Part shown: positions 18,596 through 28,177 of the stretch, one piece after another
Position numbering within the stretch: position 1 is the first letter of the stretch
Layout: every line of letters starts with the position of its first letter
Assembly: GCA_964628385.1 (NCBI GenBank)
Contig: CAZVOD010000001.1
Coordinates: 1 to 64,000, forward strand
DNA from: JANQPA01 sp964628385
GTDB lineage: Bacteria > Bacteroidota > Bacteroidia > Chitinophagales > Saprospiraceae
Reading direction: 5' to 3'
DNA: 64,000 nucleotides
Position numbers and translations under genes: made by a program
The notes under the pieces: model-generated
Told to the model about the DNA's origin: nothing
What the model saw: the letters and a program-made list of their open reading frames with translations, nothing else
Databases searched by the model: none

Positions 18596-18724
18596 AGTTA
18601 TTTCCCCTTCCCACTTCCCGGTTATTGGAATGGCTCTTGATAAAGCCTACCTTTATTAATATATTTGAATCGTATTTAAGGCTTCCCGCACGTCAAATAA
18701 ATTTTGGCATTTATCCACTGACTT

Positions 18725-18909
18725 AGAGCGTGCTTGGATTTTACCCTTTGGCCTGCAAATACATTTAGAATAATGCTTCCCGCTTTCAGCGGGACAAGAT
18801 ATTTCAGCTTTTTTTCGATCCATAGCCCTGCTATGAAACTCAAAAATAGCTTCATTTTCATCAGCCCAAATGTATTTTCGCCATCAAAAGCAAATTCCAA
18901 AAACGCTCT
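18725..18909. repeat. Miniature inverted-repeat element, family C
   Basis: A 185-bp element. The left end is AGAGCGTGCTTGGA; the right end, reverse-complemented, is AGAGCGTTTTTGGA. Pairing continues inward (GGCCTGCAAATACATTT against AAATGTATTTTCGCC reversed) to a central hairpin. That hairpin has GCTTTTTTTCGATCCATAGC, three bases, and GCTATGAAACTCAAAAATAGC. A small CCCGC-TTTCA-GCGGG hairpin lies in the left arm. Fills the gap between the E2 gene and the envelope protein at 19008. Confidence 0.8.
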
Positions 18910-19007
18910 TAATAATCGTAATCTACGTAGTATTCATTGATACCCAATGCATATTGCATTTCATCATTGTAGTATAACTTTTACCTGATATAAAATCATA
19001 ACCCAAA

Positions 19008-21161
19008 ATGATGCGAAGTACATTTACACTCCTGCTAATCATAGGCTTAAGCCTTCTGGCTTACCACCCATCAGCTCAGGCTCAGAATGACTGGCCTCAA
19101 ATTAAAAGACAAGTAAAACAACTTTGCCTGGCCGGTAATTATCGATACGCTCTGGACTTACTGGAATCCAGGCCTCTGGATTTGAGGCGGGACGAAGAAG
19201 GCGCGTTCCTGTCCGGCTTATGCCTTTATCAGCTCAATAAGCTTGAAGAAGCAGAAAGCCGCTTTCAATCTCTGCTTCAGGGAGACAAGACACCTATTTC
19301 AGAGGTGTTATTTTATTTGGGGAAAGTATACCATGCCAGCCATCAATTCAATAAAGCCGTTGATTTTTATAAGTCCTACCTCAAGTCGGTAGCGCAAAAC
19401 CACCCGCATCGAGACCTTATAATGGAAGATATCAAGCGTTGCGCCAATGGCCTGCGTTTACAATTCGGACAATCCGGGGCCTTTATCGAAAACCTGGGAG
19501 AACTCATCAACACCCCTGATGACGAATTTGGACCAATTCCCAGTCCGAACTACGAAAACAAACTGTACTTCAGCTCTTCACGACGGGGCAATAACGGTGG
19601 CTCCAGAAATAAATACGGGCAACCGGACGATTTGTACGGTAACTTCAGTTCGGATATCTATTATTGCCTCAATAAATTGGGAAAATGGCAGTTTCCCACC
19701 GCCCTTCACTATCAAATTAATACCAACCTCAACGAGGTAATTATCAGCGTCAGCCCAAGTGGTCAAAAAATGTACTACTACCAGGGATATAACAAAAGTG
19801 GTGGTCGAATCATGGTAGATACTTTCCAACAAAGTGACAGCAGGATCATGAGTACTATCCCTTTTTTGGGGCCGGTAGAAGCCACAGCTGATCATACGAT
19901 CCCACACTTTTACAACGAGAATGTGGTGGTATTTTCGAGCAACACAATGGGAGGATATGGAGGAATGGACTTATTTATTTCTATGCGCAAAAACGGGCAA
20001 TGGTCTATCCCCAAAAATCTTGGCCCCCAGGTTAATTCTCCCTACGACGAAGTAACGCCGTTTTTGGCTAACGGAGGCCGGGAGTTGTATTTTAGTACTA
20101 ACAATCCGGAGAAGAGCATTGGAGGACTGGATATCTTAAAAGCCTTCTACGATACAGAAAGAAACCGCTGGCTTCCCGGTATCAATCTTGGCTTACCTTT
20201 AAATTCAGCGGCTAACGACGCCTACTTCAAGTTTGGTAACGATGGTTATAGTGCCTTTTTTTCCTCATCGCGAAAAGATGGTTATGGCAAAAGAGACATT
20301 TACATTGCCTACTTTAATGATGAGCTGATCACTAATGAGGCTCCGGCCAGTTACCTTGCTGACAACCGGCCCAATGGCCGCAGTAATTACGCTAATCGGC
20401 CTGCTGCTCGCAGTACAGTGGCAGAAAATTACAGTAACACGCCTCCCCGGCCGGTCAGAGGTGATCGCCAGGGGTTCGAGTTTCCGCGTGGTGGCGTGAT
20501 AGACCTGCCAAAGATGTCATTCAGCAATATAGATGAAGTGCTCAAAGGTGAGAACCAGCAGCAGCTGAATTTGATAAAAGAGCTACTCAAAAGATACCCA
20601 CAGCTAAAAGTCCTGGTTTCTGTTTATTCCAATATGGGCAGCAGCACCAGCGACCGCCTCTACAGTGCTATTCTGCAGGCCGAGAGAGTAGCAACTTACC
20701 TGGAGCGCAATGATGTAGATGCTTCCAGCATTATGCTCAGGGGCTTTGAAGCTGACCTGGTTGACGAGCTTAAAAGACAACCCTTTGCTATTGATTTTAA
20801 TATTTTGGAAAAAAACGGTGTGCCGTTGAGGTTCCAGTATAAACCACTGAGTAAAGTGCAGGTCCAGGAAAATGAACTGGTATTCAAAATTCTTTTTGAA
20901 CGCTCTAATACCAGTTTTGAGGATAAATTATTTGAAAAATGCGACTATCAGATGATAGAAAAAGCCACCAATAACTATCTATACTTTGTTGGGGAATTTA
21001 GAAGTTACGAAACAGCTTACGAATACTGGAAAAAGCTCAAAAAAAGAAAAGATACCGTTGGAAAAATTACGCCGTTCATCGATGGCCGGCAGGTAACCGT
21101 TGAAGAATATCCCAATTTCATTAAGGATTATCCGGAGCTCAAACGACTGAACTCCCGGTAG
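19008..21161 (+). CDS. TPR / PD40 propeller / OmpA-like envelope protein with C-terminal SPOR-like segment
   Basis: A 717-residue exported protein. It has a signal peptide (about 1-25, ending SAQAQ), TPR-like helices (about 30-140) and WD40/PD40-type propeller repeats (about 165-440, with PSPNYENKLYFSSSRRG, DLFISMRKNGQW and LYFSTNNPEKSIGGLDI). A Pro/Asn/Arg-rich linker leads to an OmpA-like segment (about 500-590, LLKRYPQLKVLVSVYSNMGSS, then AERVATYLERNDVDASSIMLRG). The end, YFVGEFRSYETAYEYWKKLKKR, recalls SPOR domains. The TPR-propeller-OmpA order is that of the type IX secretion protein PorE and of PD40/OmpA envelope proteins. The OmpA peptidoglycan residues look weak. Function inferred only from architecture. 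Confidence 0.75.
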   Translation: MMRSTFTLLLIIGLSLLAYHPSAQAQNDWPQIKRQVKQLCLAGNYRYALDLLESRPLDLRRDEEGAFLSGLCLYQLNKLEEAESRFQSLLQGDKTPISEVLFYLGKVYHASHQFNKAVDFYKSYLKSVAQNHPHRDLIMEDIKRCANGLRLQFGQSGAFIENLGELINTPDDEFGPIPSPNYENKLYFSSSRRGNNGGSRNKYGQPDDLYGNFSSDIYYCLNKLGKWQFPTALHYQINTNLNEVIISVSPSGQKMYYYQGYNKSGGRIMVDTFQQSDSRIMSTIPFLGPVEATADHTIPHFYNENVVVFSSNTMGGYGGMDLFISMRKNGQWSIPKNLGPQVNSPYDEVTPFLANGGRELYFSTNNPEKSIGGLDILKAFYDTERNRWLPGINLGLPLNSAANDAYFKFGNDGYSAFFSSSRKDGYGKRDIYIAYFNDELITNEAPASYLADNRPNGRSNYANRPAARSTVAENYSNTPPRPVRGDRQGFEFPRGGVIDLPKMSFSNIDEVLKGENQQQLNLIKELLKRYPQLKVLVSVYSNMGSSTSDRLYSAILQAERVATYLERNDVDASSIMLRGFEADLVDELKRQPFAIDFNILEKNGVPLRFQYKPLSKVQVQENELVFKILFERSNTSFEDKLFEKCDYQMIEKATNNYLYFVGEFRSYETAYEYWKKLKKRKDTVGKITPFIDGRQVTVEEYPNFIKDYPELKRLNSR

Positions 21162-21251
21162 CGAATAACCTGGCTTTTTACGGGACGCTTACAGTAATTG
21201 GCTGGTTTTATAAAATGATATTTCCTAAATTAACGGGAAAAAGTCAATAAA

Positions 21252-22427
21252 ATGAGTCAAGTAAGATTTTCTTTACTACTTCTACTGTTCATTATCGCAG
21301 TAGTAGCCTGTTCTAATGAGACCAACCCGGAAGAAAAGGCAAATAACAAGGCCACTATCATTGAAAGTGATTATACAGCTGGGCTTCCTCTGGATAAGAT
21401 CAAATTACCTGAAGGATTCAAAATCTCTGTTTTTGCTGATAGTGTAGAAAATGCCCGCTCTATGGATTTATCTCCCAACGGTACCTTGTTTGTAGGTACT
21501 CGAGGGAAAGGCAGTGTTTATGCTATTCGTGATGAAAATGGAGATATGCTGGCGGATACAATATTTGTTCTGGCTACCGGATTAAAAATGCCCAATGGGG
21601 TAGCATTCAGAAATGGTGATTTGTATGTAGCGGAAGTCAGCAGAATTCTGAAGTTTAGGGATATTGAAAATAACCTGGCGAACCCACCACAACCCGAAGT
21701 CATCTATGCGGACTATCCGACAGAGACACATCACGGATGGAAATTCATAGCTTTCGGTCCGGATGATAAACTTTATGTTCCGGTAGGAGCCCCCTGCAAT
21801 ATTTGTAACCCGGATGATCCCATTTTCTGTTCTATCACCAGGATGGACCCTGACGGTAGCAACCTGGAAATTGTACAAAAAGGTATCAGGAATACCGTCG
21901 GCTTTACCTGGCACCCCGAAAATAAAGAACTTTGGTTTACGGATAATGGAAGAGACTGGCTTGGTGATGATATACCAGCTTGTGAGCTTAACCGTGCCCC
22001 TAGGGATGACATGCACTTTGGATATCCATTTTGCCATCAGGGTGACTTGCCGGATGAAGAATTTGGCCATCTGGCAGAATGCTCCGAATTTACAGCTCCC
22101 GTACAAAAGCTTGGGCCGCATACAGCGCCACTAGGGGTTGAGTTTTATACCGCCGGTCAGTTTCCCGAAGAATATGTAGGACAAATATTACTGGCAGAAC
22201 ACGGTTCCTGGAACAGGAGTAAAAAAATCGGTTATCAGGTTTCTTTAGTATCACTCGATGAAAATCAAAAGGCAAACGCTTATGAAGCTTTTGCGGAAGG
22301 ATGGTTGGATGAACAGGCAGATGAGGCCTGGGGTAGACCTGTAGATATTGAATTTTTACCGGATGGTTCTATGCTGGTATCAGACGACTATGCCAACGTG
22401 ATATACCGCATCTACTACGCGGGTTAA
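21252..22427 (+). CDS. Sorbosone/PQQ sugar-dehydrogenase-like lipoprotein
   Basis: A 391-residue lipoprotein (lipobox VVAC, Cys20) with a six-bladed propeller of the glucose/sorbosone dehydrogenase group. Recognisable blades include LPEGFKISVFADSVENARSM, MPNGVAFRNGDLYVAEVSRIL, GWKFIAFGPDDKLYVPVGAPC, GFTWHPENKELWFTDNGRDWLGDDIP and LAEHGSWNRSKKIGYQV. The CNICNPDD and CELNRAP cysteines are typical of this subfamily. Family members oxidise sugars with PQQ; the actual substrate is unknown. An inverted-repeat element begins seven bases past the stop. Confidence 0.85.
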   Translation: MSQVRFSLLLLLFIIAVVACSNETNPEEKANNKATIIESDYTAGLPLDKIKLPEGFKISVFADSVENARSMDLSPNGTLFVGTRGKGSVYAIRDENGDMLADTIFVLATGLKMPNGVAFRNGDLYVAEVSRILKFRDIENNLANPPQPEVIYADYPTETHHGWKFIAFGPDDKLYVPVGAPCNICNPDDPIFCSITRMDPDGSNLEIVQKGIRNTVGFTWHPENKELWFTDNGRDWLGDDIPACELNRAPRDDMHFGYPFCHQGDLPDEEFGHLAECSEFTAPVQKLGPHTAPLGVEFYTAGQFPEEYVGQILLAEHGSWNRSKKIGYQVSLVSLDENQKANAYEAFAEGWLDEQADEAWGRPVDIEFLPDGSMLVSDDYANVIYRIYYAG

Positions 22428-22434
22428 CGGAATA

Positions 22435-22498
22435 AGAGCGTGTTTGGAATTCAATAGACTTGTTTCGCAGGCCAGAGGGTAAACTCCAAACACGCGCT
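22435..22498. repeat. Mini inverted-repeat (family C termini) containing a family A end
   Basis: A 64-bp palindrome-like element. The left end AGAGCGTGTTTGGA and right end (reverse-complemented AGCGCGTGTTTGGA) match family C. Between them sits AGACTTGTTTCGCAGG (22456-22471), the left end of family A. It lies between two convergent genes, where the stem could act as a bidirectional terminator. Confidence 0.7.
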
Positions 22499-22529
22499 TA
22501 AGACCAGCCGCTGTTGTATTTATAATAAC

Positions 22530-23174
22530 CTACACTTCCAGCGCTTTTACGGCATCAGAAAGTACCTGTAGGAATTCTTTCTGGGTGCTTTTTCCCTTAT
22601 CCGTATTATACCACTTTTGTAAAACGACATTAAAGACATCATACAGCGCTTTTTTCTTTTCCGAATCATTCTCCTTTTCACGCTCTGCCTTATTTTCCAT
22701 CGCCATATTTTGCAATTCACTCGGGCGTGGTCCCCAGGTACCGATAACCTCTCGGTTGCGTTCGTTCACAATAATAACTTTTGGAATAGAGCGAGCTCCA
22801 TTAGTAAGAAAAGCATCCATTAATTCCGGATTCTCGTCTCTCATTAGCAGCCTCAGTGTCGCGTTGGGCATATGCATGGCCATCTTGTTGAGTGTCGGTA
22901 ATACCTGAGCTGCGTCACCACACCATGACTCAGTAAGTACAAGGATAGCCACCGGTTCTTCTATTTCGCTTAGAAGCTTAATGGTTTCTTCCTGAAGCTT
23001 TATGGTTCTGTTCAGGCGATTCATACGCTTAGCATTCAGGGCTGTAAAGTTGATTAAAGCCCCTGTTTGTTTTTCGCCCGTTGTTTTATTTTCTTCCGTT
23101 AATTGTTGCATCAACTCCATGTAGGCATCGTAACTAATGCCTTTTTCCATGGTTTTAGGATCAATGTTAGTCAT
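22530..23174 (-). CDS. Thioredoxin-like fold protein
   Basis: A 214-residue cytosolic protein of the thioredoxin_9-like group common in Bacteroidota. The central strand LVLTESWCGDAAQVLPTLNKMA carries W-C-G-D in place of W-C-x-x-C, so only one thiol is present at the active site. GARSIPKVIIVN holds the cis-Pro. A Lys/Glu-rich C-terminal helix region (KAEREKENDSEKKKALYD) follows. It may bind or monitor thiols rather than reduce disulfides. Convergent with the sorbosone dehydrogenase homologue; the patatin gene lies upstream. Confidence 0.82.
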   Translation of the reverse strand: MTNIDPKTMEKGISYDAYMELMQQLTEENKTTGEKQTGALINFTALNAKRMNRLNRTIKLQEETIKLLSEIEEPVAILVLTESWCGDAAQVLPTLNKMAMHMPNATLRLLMRDENPELMDAFLTNGARSIPKVIIVNERNREVIGTWGPRPSELQNMAMENKAEREKENDSEKKKALYDVFNVVLQKWYNTDKGKSTQKEFLQVLSDAVKALEV

Positions 23175-23223
23175 TGCTGTTATTTTTTGTTTCTAGAATG
23201 TTTATTGTCGTACTAAAGTTTGC

Positions 23224-25473
23224 TTATTCTTCCAGTAGCTTGAGCAGTTGTCCGGCCTGGGACCTATTGAAAGGCGTATTGATTTCCTCCTCAATCATTT
23301 TCTTTTCCTGGGCAGTCAGGTGAAAGGAAATAGAAGCCTTTATCTTATCATCTTCACCCGGATCAAATGTAAATTGAACGAAGTTAAAGTTTTCTTCTCC
23401 CAATAAATCATAAATGAACCCCAGGCTATTATCCTGCTCGTATTCCTGTAAACTAAATATCTGCCCGGCAATACCTATAGGATTGAATATCGTTTCTATC
23501 GCCCCCTTGTTTTCGCTGGGAGCAATATCAGTATACTGAGAGGAACTCGTAATCTGTAGAAAAATAATTCCTCCTGTGTTTTCTTCAATCCAGCCCCTAA
23601 ATACCTGAATAAACCTTGCAGCCGAAAGTAACCCATAATTATCCAAAAAACCAGCATCAACGGCCTCTATTTCCGGCTGGGAAGGTAAGTGTACATTGGG
23701 TAAAATATAGGGGAAGGTAGCACTCATCCTCAATGCAGAAGTAAACAACAGACTGTCAGCTTCCTGCTCTTCAAATAACCAACCAAAATCCACAGCATCC
23801 ACCTCTACCAGATCAGGATATTCAATGCCAAGAGGGGCTATCATCATGTAGGATACCGGTTGAGCAGAGATAATCAGCCGCCGTGCATCATTAACAATGG
23901 ACGGCGTCAAAAACATCATGGGTATCATCCCTTCCCGTTCCGCTTCCCGATAAGCAGATATGGGTTTGTCCAGAATGTTATCTGTATTTTCATTGAACTG
24001 CTGCTCGAGAATATACCCCCGGTCTTTGCGATACAAATGCTCCCCAACTTTGAATTGGGTAAGCGGCAAAAAAAGATCGTTAGATACCATGGTAAAAGCC
24101 AAAGAGTTGAGCAAGTCTGTAGATATATTTTCGAAATGCTCGTCCGAATAGAAATCTACACGCTGCTTGAGTTGCCTTCTCAAGTGAAGCTCTCGCATGT
24201 AAGAAAGGCCCAGCATGCCCCCGGAAGCGCCCGTCATCAAGACTGTTTGGTCCAGCAGTTGTCCTTGCGTCAGACTGTCGAGGTGCTGCATGACTTTTAC
24301 CGTCCAGCTCGCTGAGCGCAGGCCCCCGCCGGTCACTCCGATAAATATCATTTTAGGCCTGGTGGTAGCATTGCCTGTATTTTTTTCCTTCCATTTTTCT
24401 AATATTTCAATAGTTGCTTCTTTGTCTTTTTCTATGCGATTGGATGCACAAAACGCCTTAAGTTTCTCATAATTGTACGCTGCAGCTTCAGTTGTATAAT
24501 TCAGACCGTAGGCTTTATTAGTGTGATTCAGCGTTTTGAAGCTGGTAAAAAAATTGATGGCGATCAAAATGAGAATATTAACGCTGTTTCTCCATTCATC
24601 AAACCAATAAGTAATAGCCCCCACGATAGCCGTAATGACACTCACAAATATGAAAAGACTAGCTCCGGCTGGAATCCGGAAAAGAGCAAAATCCATCAAA
24701 GACCCCAGCGTGAAGAGCACAAAAATAGTAATTAGCTGAATGACCAATGCATTGAGGTGGTTTTGGCGAAAAATTCTCTTCATCATACTCACATCATAAT
24801 GCGCAACACTTCTCACCCGCCTGGCTCTTAGGGATTCTGCAAAATAATAATCAACCCTTTGCCGGTTAGCATCCATCTTGATGTATTCCAGGTCAACCTT
24901 GCGCCTTCCCGGACTGATAATATTCTGTTCCTCTAGTTCTTCCGGTTCTTCTTTATCCTCAAAAGAGCTGATATCCTGGTTGGTGTAGTAAAAATACAGG
25001 AAATAGAAAATCAGCAAACTGAGCATTCCTGTGATCAGCCCAATCGTGTGGTAAAAGATATTTTCCAGCGTCCAGTAGTCGTAAGAAAACTGAAAACGTA
25101 TAATATCCACCAGATAAAATATCAGAAAGGTAATGGGTATGATAAGATTATTGAGACAAAATTTGGTAAAGGGATGATGAAGACTAGCCAGAAAAGGAAA
25201 ATAATGAGCACAAAGTAAATAAGTAGTGAGGTTCCAGGTCATCAAAAAGCCTCCGAAAGCCAGGCCAACCACAAAGAAACTCCAGAAATTTACTTCATTT
25301 AAATATTCTGGCTCCAAAAACAAATACAAAAAACCCAACTCCCTGCCCAGGGCTCCCGATATTAATAAAACCAGAAATATCCAAAGCGTAATAAGCAGCA
25401 GGTTACTTCTGAAATGGAGAATGAGCAATCTGACCGGAAAAGAAAAAGCAATATTTGTTAACCATTTGGGCAT
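23224..25473 (-). CDS. Membrane-anchored patatin-like phospholipase
   Basis: A 749-residue protein. The first half (about 1-320) has roughly six to eight hydrophobic segments in two clusters separated by a charged loop (DISSFEDKEEPEELEEQN). The second half is a patatin domain. Seen: oxyanion-hole GVTGGGLRSAS, nucleophile motif TGASGGMLG (G-x-S-x-G, the middle Ser), and VDAGFLDNYG, the Asp of the Ser-Asp dyad (D-A-G instead of D-G-G). Family members hydrolyse acyl chains of phospholipids. The membrane module suggests action on the inner membrane; substrate and role are unknown. Confidence 0.85.
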   Translation of the reverse strand: MPKWLTNIAFSFPVRLLILHFRSNLLLITLWIFLVLLISGALGRELGFLYLFLEPEYLNEVNFWSFFVVGLAFGGFLMTWNLTTYLLCAHYFPFLASLHHPFTKFCLNNLIIPITFLIFYLVDIIRFQFSYDYWTLENIFYHTIGLITGMLSLLIFYFLYFYYTNQDISSFEDKEEPEELEEQNIISPGRRKVDLEYIKMDANRQRVDYYFAESLRARRVRSVAHYDVSMMKRIFRQNHLNALVIQLITIFVLFTLGSLMDFALFRIPAGASLFIFVSVITAIVGAITYWFDEWRNSVNILILIAINFFTSFKTLNHTNKAYGLNYTTEAAAYNYEKLKAFCASNRIEKDKEATIEILEKWKEKNTGNATTRPKMIFIGVTGGGLRSASWTVKVMQHLDSLTQGQLLDQTVLMTGASGGMLGLSYMRELHLRRQLKQRVDFYSDEHFENISTDLLNSLAFTMVSNDLFLPLTQFKVGEHLYRKDRGYILEQQFNENTDNILDKPISAYREAEREGMIPMMFLTPSIVNDARRLIISAQPVSYMMIAPLGIEYPDLVEVDAVDFGWLFEEQEADSLLFTSALRMSATFPYILPNVHLPSQPEIEAVDAGFLDNYGLLSAARFIQVFRGWIEENTGGIIFLQITSSSQYTDIAPSENKGAIETIFNPIGIAGQIFSLQEYEQDNSLGFIYDLLGEENFNFVQFTFDPGEDDKIKASISFHLTAQEKKMIEEEINTPFNRSQAGQLLKLLEE

Positions 25474-25658
25474 CGATAAAGCGAGTAATTGAATCTTACA
25501 TATTGATGAACAAAATAGTTGCTTTTTAGATTTCGTTGGTTGTTTATTTGGGAGCGATATTAGTTATTCCGTTTACTTGAAAATATGCCGCTTAGCCTAT
25601 AAATATGGGATTTTTTTAGGCCATGCATACACTAACAGTTTTTGAGTAATATTATTAC

Positions 25659-25666
25659 TAATTTTG
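25659..25666 (+). promoter_or_regulatory. Probable -7 element of ugd
   Basis: TAATTTTG at 25659-25666 matches TAnnTTTG and lies 38 bases before the ugd start. The nearest TTG (25642-25644) is only 14 bases upstream, short for this promoter class, so the assignment is tentative. Confidence 0.4.
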
Positions 25667-25704
25667 TTCTCACAATTTCAACAAAACCTAAAAACTAAAA
25701 GATT

Positions 25705-27036
25705 ATGGACATAGCTGTAGTTGGTACTGGATATGTAGGCTTAGTTACTGGTACTTGTTTTTCTGAAACAGGAAATAATGTTACCTGTGTAGATATCGAT
25801 GCCAGAAAAGTGGAGCGTATGAAAAATGGAGAAATCCCGATTTACGAACCCGGCCTCGACATATTGTTTGAAAGAAATACCAGAGCGGGTCGCTTACACT
25901 TTACGACCAGCCTGGAAGAAGGTATAAAAGATGCAGAAGTTATATTTCTTGCATTGCCCACTCCTCCGGGAGGAGATGGCTCTGCTGATTTATCTTACAT
26001 TCTTGGGGTAGCCGAACAGCTTTCCCACATGATAACCGACTATAAAGTAATTGTTGATAAAAGTACGGTCCCGGTAGGTACGGCCGAGAAGGTACATGCC
26101 ATACTAGCACAAAACCTCAGCGAAGACTTGTTTGATGTGGTATCTAACCCAGAGTTTTTACGCGAAGGAGTGGCGGTGGATGATTTTCTAAAGCCAGACA
26201 GGGTCGTTATTGGTACTACTGCTGAAAGAGCCCGCAAGATTATGCGGCTGTTGTACGAGCCTTTCGTTCGTCAGGGTAACCCCATCTACTTTATGGACGA
26301 GCGCTCAGCGGAAATGACTAAATATGCAGCCAACTCTTACCTGGCTACCAGGATTACCTTTATGAATGAAATCGCCAACTTGTGTGAAAAAGTTGGAGCA
26401 AACGTAGATATGGTCCGCATGGGCATGGGCAGCGATAGTAGAATCGGCAAGAGGTTTCTCTTCCCGGGAATAGGATTTGGAGGTAGCTGCTTCCCTAAAG
26501 ATGTGCAGGCCCTGGCCAAAACAGCGGAAGAGAGCGAGTATGATTTTAAAATACTTAAGTCCGTTCTAAATGTTAATCACACCCAGCGCACTAAGTTGGT
26601 TCAAAAAATTAAGGAGCAGTTCGGTAATGACCTGACCGGTAAAACCATTGCCCTTTGGGGACTGGCGTTCAAGCCTAATACCGATGATATCAGGGAGGCA
26701 CCTGCCCTGTATATGATCGATGAGCTGCTGGAAGCCGGTGCCCAGATCAAGGCCTTCGATCCGGAAGCGATGAACAATGTAAAGGCGGTATACGGAGATC
26801 GGGTTCAACTAGTGGAAGATCAGTACGAAGCCATTATCGAGGCAGATGCTCTGGCTATTGCCACGGAGTGGAGTGTCTTCCGCACGCCAAGTTTTAAAGT
26901 TCTCAAACAATTGCTTAAGAATCCAATTATCTTTGATGGTCGCAACCTTTATGATCTTGACTTTATGAAAGACCAGGGTTTTGTGTACGAAAGTATTGGT
27001 AGAAATAAGGTGGCTCAAAGCAGAGAAACCGTGTAG
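25705..27036 (+). CDS. ugd: UDP-glucose 6-dehydrogenase
   Basis: A 443-residue NAD-dependent enzyme that oxidises UDP-glucose to UDP-glucuronate for extracellular polysaccharide. The Rossmann entry is MDIAVVGTGYVGLVTGTCFSETG. VSNPEFLREGVAVDDFL and the active-site GIGFGGSCFPKDVQAL (Cys nucleophile) are intact, and WGLAFKPNTDDIREAPA marks the C-terminal UDP-binding domain. Full length. It precedes porQ by 79 bases with a hairpin between them; no polysaccharide cluster is visible nearby. Confidence 0.96.
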   Translation: MDIAVVGTGYVGLVTGTCFSETGNNVTCVDIDARKVERMKNGEIPIYEPGLDILFERNTRAGRLHFTTSLEEGIKDAEVIFLALPTPPGGDGSADLSYILGVAEQLSHMITDYKVIVDKSTVPVGTAEKVHAILAQNLSEDLFDVVSNPEFLREGVAVDDFLKPDRVVIGTTAERARKIMRLLYEPFVRQGNPIYFMDERSAEMTKYAANSYLATRITFMNEIANLCEKVGANVDMVRMGMGSDSRIGKRFLFPGIGFGGSCFPKDVQALAKTAEESEYDFKILKSVLNVNHTQRTKLVQKIKEQFGNDLTGKTIALWGLAFKPNTDDIREAPALYMIDELLEAGAQIKAFDPEAMNNVKAVYGDRVQLVEDQYEAIIEADALAIATEWSVFRTPSFKVLKQLLKNPIIFDGRNLYDLDFMKDQGFVYESIGRNKVAQSRETV

Positions 27037-27065
27037 TTATTTACACAAACCCGTAGAAACGATTT

Positions 27066-27100
27066 AACTCTTCCGGCTTTTACCAGAGCCCGGAAGAGTT
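27066..27100. terminator. 11-bp stem between ugd and porQ
   Basis: AACTCTTCCGG (27066-27076) and CCGGAAGAGTT (27090-27100) form a perfect stem with a 13-base loop. No T-run follows, so it may attenuate or stabilise rather than terminate. Confidence 0.5.
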
Positions 27101-27115
27101 AGAAAACTGATAAAT

Positions 27116-28177
27116 ATGAAACTGATTGCTAAGCTGATCCCGATTCAGGCTCTTTTTCTTTGTCTGGCTATTAATGCAAGTGCCCAATTTGGAGGTGAGT
27201 TTTTGTTTAAATTTGTTAACCTCCCTGCTTCTGCCCGCCTGGCAGCACTGGGTGGCAATCAGATTACTGTAGTAGACGATGATATTAATCTGGCCTACGG
27301 AAACCCGGCTTTATTGAATCAGGCTATGCACCAAAAAATAGCCTTTAATCACAGTTTTCATTTTGAAGGTATTCAGCATGGCTTTGCTACTTACGGACAT
27401 TATGCTGAAAAGCTTCAAACGACCTTTTATGCCGGTTTTCAATATATCAACTATGGGGAAATGCAGCTTACAGATGAGTTCTTTAACGTTCTGGGTACTT
27501 TTCAGCCGCAGGAAGTTGCCGCAACTATCGGTGCCGGCAGAATGATCGATGAGCGGGTCAGACTAGGCGCTAACCTAAAGTACATGTCCTCCCAGTTTGA
27601 AGCCTATAATGCCAGCGCTATTGCTGCTGATGTGGGCCTGACTTATCAGGATACAGCCAGTCGATTCACCGCCTCTATCGTTTTTAAAAATATGGGTACG
27701 GTTTTATCTACTTTTACCGAAACGCCCAACAATACCGAGTTGCTACCTTTTGAAATCCAAATTGGAGTTTCTAAACGACTACGCTACTTGCCATTTCGGT
27801 TTTCCATCATCTATCATAATCTACAGCGCTGGAATCTACTTTTTGATGATCCCAACCTGGAAGAAAGTACTATTTTTATTAGCGATGGTTCAAGCAGTGG
27901 TAATAATTCGGTTTTTCTCCAAAACCTTTTTCGCCATTTTATCTTCAACGGGGAGTTGTTAATCGGAAAACAGGAAAACTTCCGACTGCGGTTTGGATAT
28001 AATAACTTTTTACGTCAGGATTTGATAGTACAAGAGTTTGGTGGCCTGGCGGGCTTTACTTTTGGCGTTGGCTTTAAAGTGAACCGCTTCAGAATCAGCT
28101 ATGGCCACATGATTTATCATATTGCCGGAGGCGTTAATCACCTAAGTATCTCTACCAGCCTACAGGAATTTAAATAG
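27116..28177 (+). CDS. porQ: Type IX secretion system protein PorQ
   Basis: A 353-residue outer-membrane beta-barrel protein. A signal peptide (1-24, ending NASAQ) precedes GGEFLFKFVNLPASARLAALGGNQITVVDDDINLAYGNPALLN, the PorQ/PorV-type N-terminal segment. Alternating beta strands continue to the end (for example FRFSIIYHNLQRWNL, FRISYGHMIYHIAGGVNHLSIS). In the type IX system PorQ works with PorU, PorV and PorZ at the cell surface, where C-terminal sorting signals are removed and A-LPS attached. No other por genes are adjacent. Confidence 0.9.
   Translation: MKLIAKLIPIQALFLCLAINASAQFGGEFLFKFVNLPASARLAALGGNQITVVDDDINLAYGNPALLNQAMHQKIAFNHSFHFEGIQHGFATYGHYAEKLQTTFYAGFQYINYGEMQLTDEFFNVLGTFQPQEVAATIGAGRMIDERVRLGANLKYMSSQFEAYNASAIAADVGLTYQDTASRFTASIVFKNMGTVLSTFTETPNNTELLPFEIQIGVSKRLRYLPFRFSIIYHNLQRWNLLFDDPNLEESTIFISDGSSSGNNSVFLQNLFRHFIFNGELLIGKQENFRLRFGYNNFLRQDLIVQEFGGLAGFTFGVGFKVNRFRISYGHMIYHIAGGVNHLSISTSLQEFK

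Noticed and set aside
18727..22498. Insertion sequences
   Set aside because: The inverted-repeat elements carry no open frame long enough for a transposase and no relic of one, so they are listed as miniature repeats.
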